DNA from: an uncultured Anaerococcus sp.
Lineage (GTDB): Bacteria > Bacillota > Clostridia > Tissierellales > Peptoniphilaceae
DNA length: 6,146 nucleotides
Reading direction: 5' to 3'
Assembly: GCF_937934665.1 (NCBI RefSeq)
Contig: NZ_CALGYW010000057.1
Location: forward strand, 1-6,146
A program made the position numbers and the translations under genes. The notes under the pieces were generated by a model, which was not told the origin of the DNA, ran no database searches, and was given only the letters and a program-made list of their open reading frames with translations. Positions 1 to 6,146 of the stretch are shown one piece after another (positions within the stretch are counted from its first letter, which is position 1; each line of letters opens with the position of its first letter).

Positions 1-1741
1 ATCCTAATATCCGAGGAATTAGGTTATTTCTGTATATTTTGAAGTATTTTTTAAAAAAGCCATAGCCAAGTATAGTTTTAACCATGATCTCCTTAGATTT
101 AAACTTAATGTGAAGTCCTATTACAATTCTAACCATCATATAGTAAAGAATAAGAAATATAAGCAAAAATACTAAGGACAGGATCAAGTATCGTACATGT
201 CGACTAAGGGAGGTCAGGTAAAATTCATAAACATTGGTCCTATAACTTATCAAATAGTCTATATCTTTATTAGCTAGCAATTCTTTCCAAGTATTATCAT
301 TCATCTTATACATTGATAATTCACTTATATACATGGGGTTAAAATAATTCTGTTCACTTCTTAAATCTAAAAAAATTAGGGGATCCTTGTAAATTTTGCT
401 CTGGATACTGGTATTCTTAGAAATTGCTATAGTTTCAATTTTGCTATAGGTTAGAGTATTGTATTTTTCCTCATTGGGAAAATAAAGATCGCTTAACATT
501 TCTAAGTCAGCAAGGCCATCTTTAACATAATTTTGTGGGATAAGCAAATTTATAGCATCTTCTTTTATCCTTCCTTTGTCAAGGTCTGTATTCGACAGGA
601 TAAAACTTTTTGCATTATTTGCAGATAGGATTATAGCCTTACCAGTTCTCATTCCGTCTTGAAGGTAAACATTTGTAAATCTTTTATTCCTAAATTTTTT
701 CAAAAAAGAACCTATATAATTTTCCTGAAGAACTATAGTTTCATTGTTAGCCTCCTTGTTTTTATCAATTAGTGAAGAATTTATATAATAGTAATCAGAC
801 ATCTCTTTGAAAAAATCTCTTTGAGAAATGTAAGCGTGGGACTTGCTTACCATATCTATATTAATTGATATAAAACTTATGACCATAAAGCTAAGGGCTA
901 TTTGAAATATGTATGACCCTCTCAAGATTTTCTTGTCAGTTTTTGCATTATTGATAGATCTTTTAAAGTCTAAAAAAACCAACCTATAGTAAATAAGTCC
1001 ATTAAGAACTATAAATAAGGCAAGCATAGCCATACTAAAGCTTAGCATATAGTCAGTCTTTGTAGTAAATAAAAATCTAAGCAAGAAAAATATAGCTAAG
1101 TATATTAAAGAAAATATAAGCGACTCTCTTATAATATAAGAAAAAATTTCAGACCTTATATCTTCTCCGTAGATAAACTTAAGTAATACTTCTTTTTTAA
1201 AAAGCTCAGTAAATAAAATACTTAATATAAGCAGAAAAGCTATAGAAACTAGCCGCACTATTGCTAAGACTTTGGAAGGATTGTAGTAGCTATATCCTTC
1301 TTTAGGACTTTCACCTCCATATTTATCAATTAAGGTTGATTTAAAATCCCTAGCATCATCCATATCACCGATAAGATAGAAATCTAAAAGCTTATCAGGA
1401 TAATCATAGGAGTCAAAATCTTTGAAGACAAGTTCGATTTTTCCTAGGGAAAAACTATTAAAAAGACCTTCTTGGACTTTTGATTTATCATCAAGCACTT
1501 TTTTAACAAAATCATTACCATATACTTTGATTTTCTCTTCCCTAAGACCTTTAATATCTCTTTCTACAGCGAAAATTGCAAGTCCAGATTCATCAGCAGT
1601 TTTTTTGATTTCTTCCAAACTATATTCTTTCTCCTCTTTATCATTTGGTAAATAAAAAGAAGTTCTTATATAGCCAGTCTCAAAACTTTCAAGATTCCAG
1701 GCATACAACTCTCCAGTGAGAATAAGTATAACAAAGACCAT
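1..1741 (-). CDS. Bacteriocin-associated integral membrane protein (putative immunity/transport, DUF1430-like), 3' end beyond the window
   Basis: Reading leftward from the ATG at 1741 the frame stays open for 580 codons to the edge, with no stop and no frameshift. The product is a polytopic membrane protein. Hydrophobic segments lie at about residues 1-15, 157-179, 207-225, 231-251, 276-296 and 515-540, with a large, probably extracytoplasmic loop at about 297-514. After the second and sixth segments come similar cytoplasmic stretches (FKKEVLLKFIYGED at 181-194; KSKEIMVKTILGYGFFKKYF at 549-568). These resemble the coupling region of FtsX/MacB-type permeases, so the protein looks like two permease halves. 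This layout, and its place directly downstream of a lactococcin 972-like gene, match the bacteriocin-associated putative immunity proteins. Those proteins usually sit beside an ABC ATPase and are thought to confer self-protection or aid export; the exact role is not established. ATG 1741 has no Shine-Dalgarno site. The better start is ATG 1774, but it reaches a stop after five codons (see the 1742-1786 entry). Family assignment is confident; whether the gene is functional is uncertain. Confidence 0.8.
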   Translation of the reverse strand, partial: MVFVILILTGELYAWNLESFETGYIRTSFYLPNDKEEKEYSLEEIKKTADESGLAIFAVERDIKGLREEKIKVYGNDFVKKVLDDKSKVQEGLFNSFSLGKIELVFKDFDSYDYPDKLLDFYLIGDMDDARDFKSTLIDKYGGESPKEGYSYYNPSKVLAIVRLVSIAFLLILSILFTELFKKEVLLKFIYGEDIRSEIFSYIIRESLIFSLIYLAIFFLLRFLFTTKTDYMLSFSMAMLALFIVLNGLIYYRLVFLDFKRSINNAKTDKKILRGSYIFQIALSFMVISFISINIDMVSKSHAYISQRDFFKEMSDYYYINSSLIDKNKEANNETIVLQENYIGSFLKKFRNKRFTNVYLQDGMRTGKAIILSANNAKSFILSNTDLDKGRIKEDAINLLIPQNYVKDGLADLEMLSDLYFPNEEKYNTLTYSKIETIAISKNTSIQSKIYKDPLIFLDLRSEQNYFNPMYISELSMYKMNDNTWKELLANKDIDYLISYRTNVYEFYLTSLSRHVRYLILSLVFLLIFLILYYMMVRIVIGLHIKFKSKEIMVKTILGYGFFKKYFKIYRNNLIPRILG

Positions 1742-1786
1742 AATAGAAAAAAAATATTATTTTATTCTTCTCATGGCTTATCCTTT
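1742..1786 (-). other. Interrupted 5' end of the membrane-protein gene: good RBS and ATG, then in-frame TAA at codon 6
   Basis: On the minus strand AAAGGA (1786-1781) stands six bases before ATG 1774. From this ATG the frame reads M-R-R-I-K and then TAA (1759-1757), in the same frame as the long open body that resumes with Y-F-F-S-I-M at 1756. Basic residues followed by a hydrophobic run are what the N-terminal membrane segment of this protein should look like, so 1774 is probably the ancestral start. A single TAA-to-AAA difference would restore it. An alternative is a pair of compensating length changes in the A4 run before the stop and the T8 run after it. As written, translation would need readthrough or re-initiation at ATG 1741, which has no Shine-Dalgarno site. 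Confidence 0.6.
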
Positions 1787-1811
1787 AATACAAAAAGTGA
1801 AGTTAAAACTT

Positions 1812-1892
1812 GAGGCTTATATAAGTATATTTTCTTATATACATGATAGGTAATAGCCTACTAGATAAGAAAATTGAACTTATAGAAGCCTC
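1812..1892 (-). repeat. Long inverted repeat after the bacteriocin gene, with an alternative nested hairpin
   Basis: GAGGCTTATATAAG at 1812-1825 and CTTATAGAAGCCTC at 1879-1892 are inverted copies matching at 13 of 14 positions, with 53 bases between them. The right arm also fits a second, exclusive partner: 1818-1825 (TATATAAG) pairs perfectly with 1834-1841 (CTTATATA) over an 8-base loop. The structure begins about 14 nt after the bacteriocin stop and ends about 37 nt before the downstream ATG at 1774. No long T tract follows, so it is not a classical intrinsic terminator. A role as mRNA stabiliser, processing site or partial attenuator that keeps the membrane protein below the bacteriocin is an inference. 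Confidence 0.5.
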
Positions 1893-1905
1893 TAACTACT
1901 ACATT

Positions 1906-2257
1906 TTAGTAATTGTTGTAATAAGAAATTGAAGTTCCGCTGTGGATCACGTCAACTCTGGAAGTTGAACCAGCACTTTTACCAGCTCCAGTATGCCATC
2001 CATTACCATTTTTTATAGCAGCATAATGCGATTTAGCATTGTGCCTAGCTTTTGCATAGTCTTCTTTAAAGGCCCAAGTATTAAATCCATAAGTAAGCTG
2101 AGCATTACCATTGTCACCACTAGCATATCTTTCCCAAGCTCTATCAAAAGTTCCAGAATAGTGTTCAGAAATTGATGCTGCTTCAGAGTTCTTATTTGCA
2201 ATTGTGATAGAACTTAAAAGCAATGCAGAAAAAAGCAGAATTTTTCGTTTTTTTCAT
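1906..2257 (-). CDS. Lactococcin 972 family bacteriocin precursor, frameshifted directly after the start codon
   Basis: Secreted bacteriocin-like protein. In the family's founding member the Sec-exported mature peptide blocks septum formation by binding lipid II; that activity is inferred here, not shown. Restoring the frame gives 116 residues. It begins with a classic signal peptide: MKKRK, then the hydrophobic run ILLFSALLLSSITIA, then a likely cut after A26 (NSEA/ASIS) or A20. The mature part (about 90 residues) has no cysteine, is rich in Gly, Asn, Tyr and His, and shows a W-x(5)-Y...H...H-Y pattern. It ends in a tyrosine-rich tail (SYYNNY), which recalls the YYNFW end of lactococcin 972. 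ATG 2257 has a good Shine-Dalgarno site, but the A7 tract that follows puts it in the wrong frame, giving only a 21-residue peptide. The body is open only from codon TTG 2223, which lacks a ribosome site and would leave only the last part of the signal peptide. The membrane-protein gene follows 131 bases downstream. The family call is strong; expression as written is doubtful. Confidence 0.75.
2248..2254 (-). repeat. A7 homopolymer at codons 2-4 of the bacteriocin gene (frameshift site)
   Basis: Seven adenines (minus strand) follow the ATG directly. With six, the ATG is in frame with the whole signal peptide and mature protein; with seven, the ribosome meets a TAA after 21 codons. Homopolymers of this length are prone to polymerase slippage in vivo and to length errors in sequencing. 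Confidence 0.75.
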
Positions 2258-2264
2258 AATCTAA

Positions 2265-2270
2265 TCCTTT
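2265..2270 (-). promoter_or_regulatory. Ribosome binding site of the bacteriocin gene
   Basis: AAAGGA on the minus strand lies seven bases before ATG 2257. It argues that this ATG, not the in-frame TTG at 2223, is the intended start, and therefore that the frame break in the A7 tract is a real difference from the ancestral gene. The same AAAGGA motif precedes the membrane-protein gene. Confidence 0.65.
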
Positions 2271-2279
2271 CTTATGATT

Positions 2280-2308
2280 TTACATATACTTATACATTTC
2301 ATATGTAA
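2280..2308. repeat. 8-bp perfect inverted repeat in the bacteriocin leader (possible operator)
   Basis: TTACATAT at 2280-2287 and ATATGTAA at 2301-2308 are perfect inverted copies with 13 bases between them. Their centres are 21 bp apart, about two helical turns. A shorter nested dyad (TACAT at 2293-2297, ATGTA at 2303-2307) overlaps it. It sits between the candidate promoter and the ribosome site, where a repressor or an RNA hairpin could act. In DNA this AT-rich such a repeat can arise by chance. Confidence 0.3.
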
Positions 2309-2352
2309 TCAATTTGCTTAAACTTTAGAATAATGCAAATATTTTTCTAAAT

Positions 2353-2384
2353 ATTATAATTTTATGTCTGAGAGCTATTGTCAA
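2353..2384 (-). promoter_or_regulatory. Candidate promoter of the bacteriocin cassette
   Basis: On the minus strand TTGACA (2384-2379) and TATAAT (2358-2353) both match the vegetative consensus exactly, but 20 bases separate them instead of the usual 16-18. It lies just downstream of the guaB terminator and about 95 bases before the bacteriocin ATG, where a promoter is expected. The long spacer suggests a weak or activator-dependent promoter; the -10 element may also be another TA-rich hexamer nearby. Confidence 0.4.
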
Positions 2385-2400
2385 AGCAAATTATAATAAT

Positions 2401-2447
2401 AAAAAAGGTAAGCTTGCAGGACTTTACCCATCCTTTAAGCTCACCTT
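2401..2447 (-). terminator. guaB: Rho-independent terminator of guaB
   Basis: In the transcript an 11-bp stem (AAGGTGAGCTT at 2447-2437 with AAGCTTACCTT at 2415-2405, one G-U pair) encloses an inner AGGA/TCCT stem and is followed by TTTTTT. It begins about 15 bases after the guaB stop and separates guaB from the bacteriocin cassette. Confidence 0.85.
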
Positions 2448-2462
2448 AGTTTTAACTTGGTC

Positions 2463-3995
<1,533 letters not shown>

Positions 3996-4010
3996 TCAAT
4001 TATTTTTCTT

Positions 4011-4039
4011 ACTATACCATTAATAAGTCTGGCCGTCTA
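4011..4039 (-). promoter_or_regulatory. guaB: Predicted promoter of guaB
   Basis: Minus strand: -35 TAGACG (4039-4034, four of six consensus bases), a 17-base spacer and -10 TATAGT (4016-4011, five of six). It lies between the ahpF terminator and guaB and predicts a leader of about 90 nt. The spacing and the lack of any other good candidate in the gap support it. Confidence 0.55.
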
Positions 4040-4068
4040 ATGATTTTATTAAAGCTTGGTAAATACAG

Positions 4069-4093
4069 AAATTACTAGCTAGAAGCTTAATTT
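4069..4093. repeat. Imperfect palindrome upstream of the guaB promoter
   Basis: AAATTA at 4069-4074 and TAATTT at 4088-4093 are inverted copies; inside them AGCT repeats (4077-4080 and 4084-4087) continue the symmetry around a short centre, with a two-base offset. It sits about 30 bp upstream of the predicted -35 of guaB. A protein-binding site is possible, but nothing identifies a regulator. Confidence 0.25.
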
Positions 4094-4098
4094 GTAAT

Positions 4099-4124
4099 AA
4101 AAAAATCGCCCCGAAGGACGATTT
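4099..4124 (-). terminator. Rho-independent terminator of the ahpC-ahpF operon
   Basis: Minus strand: AAATCGTCC (4124-4116), loop TTCG, GGGCGATTT (4111-4103), giving a 9-bp stem with one G-U pair, followed by a run of seven T. The UUCG loop closed by C-G is an especially stable tetraloop. The stem begins six bases after the ahpF stop. Confidence 0.9.
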
Positions 4125-4130
4125 ATATTT

Positions 4131-5663
4131 TTATTCATTTACCATAAGGTAGTTATAAGCTCCTAGGGCTGCTGTTGCTCCAGTGCCTGCAGCTATTACT
4201 ATCTGCTTAAATAAGACATCTGTAGCATCACCAGCTGCATAGATTCTCTCGATATTGGTTGATCCATCATTTTTAGTGATGATTTCACCCCTGTCAGAAA
4301 GCTCTATGCCAGAGTTTTCTAGCCATTCTGTATTTGGAATTAGGCCTACTTGGATAAAGCAGCCTGCTATGTCAAGCTTGTGCTCTTTTCCTGTAATCCT
4401 GTCTGTATATTCAAGACTTTCTACCTTGCCATCTCCGTAAAGGCCTGTGGTTTGGGCATTTGTTATTACTGTAACATTTTCTAAAGAATTTAGCTTATCC
4501 TGAAGGATTTCATCCGCCTTTAATTCAGGAAGAAATTCTAGGACTGTAACGTGTTTTACTATACCTGCAAGGTCAATTGCAGCTTCAACACCGGAGTTGC
4601 CTCCGCCGATTACAGCTACATTCTTACCCTTAAAGAGTGGCCCGTCACAGTGGGTACAGTAGGCAACACCCTTGTTTCTAAATTCTGTTTCACCAGGGAT
4701 GCCGATTAGCCTCCACCTGGCTCCTGTAGCTATAACAATGGTCTTTGCGTAAAGTTTTGCTCCGTTATCCAGGATGACTTCTACCTTGTCATCCTTTTTT
4801 TCTACAGAATTTGCAAGTACACCAGTCATTAGGTCCACTCCTAGGAATTCTACCTGGTCTTGCATTTGGCCCATGAAAGTAGGTCCTTCTGTATATTTAA
4901 AACCAGGGATATTTTCGATTGCTAGGGTTTCATTTACCTGGCCACCAAATTCACTTGCGATTATACCGGCTGTGATTCCCTTCCTTGCAGCATAGATTGC
5001 AGCTGTTGCCGCCGCAGGTCCACCACCTATGACAAGACTATCATATACTGGCTTATCCTTAAAGTCGTCCTTGTCGACCTTGCTTCCAAGTTTGTCTAAA
5101 ATACTGTCTATAGACTGCTTGCCGCCTTCGAAGAAGTCTCCGTCTTTAAAGATTGCAGGTACAGCTAGGACATCACGGTCTTCTGCAAGGTCCTGGAACA
5201 TGCTACCATCTATCATGGTGTGGTTTATTTCAGGGTTTAATATAGCCATGATATTTAGGGCCTGAACTACATCTGGACAGTTGTGGCAGGATAGGGAGAC
5301 AATTGTCTCAAAATTAGCCTGTCCAAGTCCCTTAATTCTTGACTTTGTAGACTTATCTACCTTTGGCTTAACTCCACCTGCTTGGAGCATAGCGAGGGCA
5401 AAGGATGCAAATTCGTGACCTAGGGGAAGGCCAGCAAAGATAATCTGCCCGTGGTCAAAGGGCCCCTTGATTTCAAAAGAAGGCTTAAGGGCTAGGTCTT
5501 TTTCGACAAGACTAATCTTATCGGAAAGAGCTGCTACCTCTTCTACAAATTCTTTAACTTTTTTTGAGTTTTCGTCATTATGAGCAGAAAGCCCAATAGT
5601 GACCTCTGTTTGTAAGAGGTCGAAATATTGGGCCAACTGGTTCTTTAGATTGTTATCTAACAT
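4131..5663 (-). CDS. ahpF: Alkyl hydroperoxide reductase subunit F (NADH-dependent peroxiredoxin reductase)
   Basis: Cytosolic FAD enzyme that passes electrons from NADH through two disulfide centres to the peroxiredoxin AhpC. The 510 residues are close to the family's usual 510-520. The N-terminal tandem thioredoxin-fold domain carries the CxxC that contacts AhpC (SCHNCPD, Cys126 and Cys129). The thioredoxin-reductase-like part follows: FAD dinucleotide motif GGGPAA at 213-218, the second redox pair YCTHCDG (Cys336, Cys339), NADH motif GGGNSG at 353-358, and the C-terminal FAD motif around YAAGDATDV at 475-483. The third glycine of the first motif is alanine (GPAA, against GPAG in E. coli AhpF as I recall it). 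The start ATG 5663 comes one base after the ahpC stop without a clear Shine-Dalgarno site, suggesting translational coupling. An in-frame TTG at 5678 would overlap ahpC and add five residues, but the family's usual beginning MLD..LK.QL favours 5663. Confidence 0.96.
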   Translation of the reverse strand: MLDNNLKNQLAQYFDLLQTEVTIGLSAHNDENSKKVKEFVEEVAALSDKISLVEKDLALKPSFEIKGPFDHGQIIFAGLPLGHEFASFALAMLQAGGVKPKVDKSTKSRIKGLGQANFETIVSLSCHNCPDVVQALNIMAILNPEINHTMIDGSMFQDLAEDRDVLAVPAIFKDGDFFEGGKQSIDSILDKLGSKVDKDDFKDKPVYDSLVIGGGPAAATAAIYAARKGITAGIIASEFGGQVNETLAIENIPGFKYTEGPTFMGQMQDQVEFLGVDLMTGVLANSVEKKDDKVEVILDNGAKLYAKTIVIATGARWRLIGIPGETEFRNKGVAYCTHCDGPLFKGKNVAVIGGGNSGVEAAIDLAGIVKHVTVLEFLPELKADEILQDKLNSLENVTVITNAQTTGLYGDGKVESLEYTDRITGKEHKLDIAGCFIQVGLIPNTEWLENSGIELSDRGEIITKNDGSTNIERIYAAGDATDVLFKQIVIAAGTGATAALGAYNYLMVNE

Positions 5664-5664
5664 A

Positions 5665-6146
5665 TTAGATTTTACCAACTAGGTCAAGTCCTGGTGTAAG
5701 GGTTGCGTCTTCTTCGCTTTCCCACTTAGCAGGGCATGCTTCACCTGGGTGGTCAGCTACGTATTTTGCAGCCTTAACCTTATTTATATTAAGATTAGCT
5801 TTTCTACCAATACCGTCAGCATTGATTTCTAGAGTTTGGATAACATTGTCAGGGTCAATTACAAGGGTTGCTCTGTGGGCTTTCCCTGAATCATCAAGTA
5901 GGCCAAGTTCTCTTGTAAGCTCCTTGTTAGAATCACCTATCATTGTATACTCAATCTTACCAATTGCTTCAGAATTGTCATGCCATGCCTTGTGAACAAA
6001 GTGGGTATCTACAGATACTGAGTAAACTTCTGCACCAAGGTCCTTTAGCTCTTTGTAAGAATCTTGCATGTCTTCAAGTTCTGTTGGACATACAAAGGTA
6101 AAGTCAGCTGGGTAGAAAAGTAAAACAGTGTAAGAACCCTTTAGGT
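5665..6146 (-). CDS. ahpC: Alkyl hydroperoxide reductase subunit C (2-Cys peroxiredoxin), 5' end beyond the window
   Basis: Thiol peroxidase that reduces hydrogen peroxide, organic hydroperoxides and peroxynitrite in the cytosol and is recycled by AhpF. The C-terminal 159 residues are visible; with a usual length near 187, about 28 are missing at the N terminus. The frame stays open to the edge, so the internal ATG at 6069 is not the start. The peroxidatic cysteine lies in FTFVCPTE (codon at about 6090) and the resolving cysteine in [11 protein letters not shown] near the C terminus. Between them are the typical [13 protein letters not shown] and EYTMIGD stretches, and the end LDLVGKI is characteristic. 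It is the first visible gene of the operon; its promoter and any peroxide-responsive operator would be off the right edge. Confidence 0.97.
   Translation of the reverse strand, partial: LKGSYTVLLFYPADFTFVCPTELEDMQDSYKELKDLGAEVYSVSVDTHFVHKAWHDNSEAIGKIEYTMIGDSNKELTRELGLLDDSGKAHRATLVIDPDNVIQTLEINADGIGRKANLNINKVKAAKYVADHPGEACPAKWESEEDATLTPGLDLVGKI

Noticed and set aside
1422..1655. Plus-strand open frame opposite the membrane-protein gene
   Set aside because: Low-complexity Ser/Leu product antisense to a 580-codon open frame; no support as a gene.
1812..1892. Intrinsic terminator of the bacteriocin gene
   Set aside because: The stem is long and the loop very large, and no uninterrupted T tract follows the 3' arm, so a classical terminator is not supported.
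1906..2223. Bacteriocin gene starting at TTG 2223 (105 residues) as the true coding region
   Set aside because: No ribosome site precedes this TTG and most of the signal peptide is lost, while frame-correct codons for a full signal peptide run up to the ATG at 2257 with a good ribosome site. The longer, frameshifted gene explains the data better.
5664..5678. ahpF start at TTG 5678
   Set aside because: It overlaps ahpC, has no ribosome site, and the family usually begins at the MLD now placed at 5663.

Overview
The window suggests an AT-rich, low-GC Gram-positive anaerobe of the Firmicutes. An anaerobic coccus of the Peptoniphilaceae type (Anaerococcus, Peptoniphilus and relatives) fits the codon use, the Shine-Dalgarno sites of AAGGAG/AAAGGA type and the AhpC/AhpF/GuaB sequences, but the genus is an inference from memory. 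All recognisable genes lie on the minus strand, so transcription runs from right to left.

Right part (6146 to about 4099): the 3' end of ahpC (peroxiredoxin), its 5' end lying beyond the window, is followed after one nucleotide by ahpF (its flavoprotein reductase). Together they form an NADH-driven hydroperoxide-detoxifying operon. A compact terminator with a UUCG loop closes it.

Middle (about 4040 to 2401): guaB (IMP dehydrogenase, the committed step of GMP synthesis) is a single-gene unit. It has its own promoter, a leader of about 90 nt with a small stable hairpin, a strong Shine-Dalgarno site and a strong intrinsic terminator. I see no purine riboswitch.

Left part (2400 to 1): this visibly more AT-rich stretch holds a bacteriocin cassette of the lactococcin 972 type. 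It consists of a small secreted bacteriocin-like precursor and, downstream, a large polytopic membrane protein of the 'bacteriocin-associated integral membrane (putative immunity)' family, which runs off the left edge. In known cassettes of this family an ABC-transporter ATPase usually follows; here that would lie outside the window.

The most notable observation is that both cassette genes are interrupted within their first six codons while their bodies are intact. The bacteriocin's ATG is out of frame with its signal peptide because of an A7 tract directly after the start codon. The membrane protein's best start runs into an in-frame TAA at codon 6. This may be phase-variable or slippage-controlled expression, early decay of the cassette, or sequencing error; the sequence alone cannot decide. 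A 14-bp inverted repeat just after the bacteriocin stop can pair in two mutually exclusive ways and may set expression of the downstream gene.
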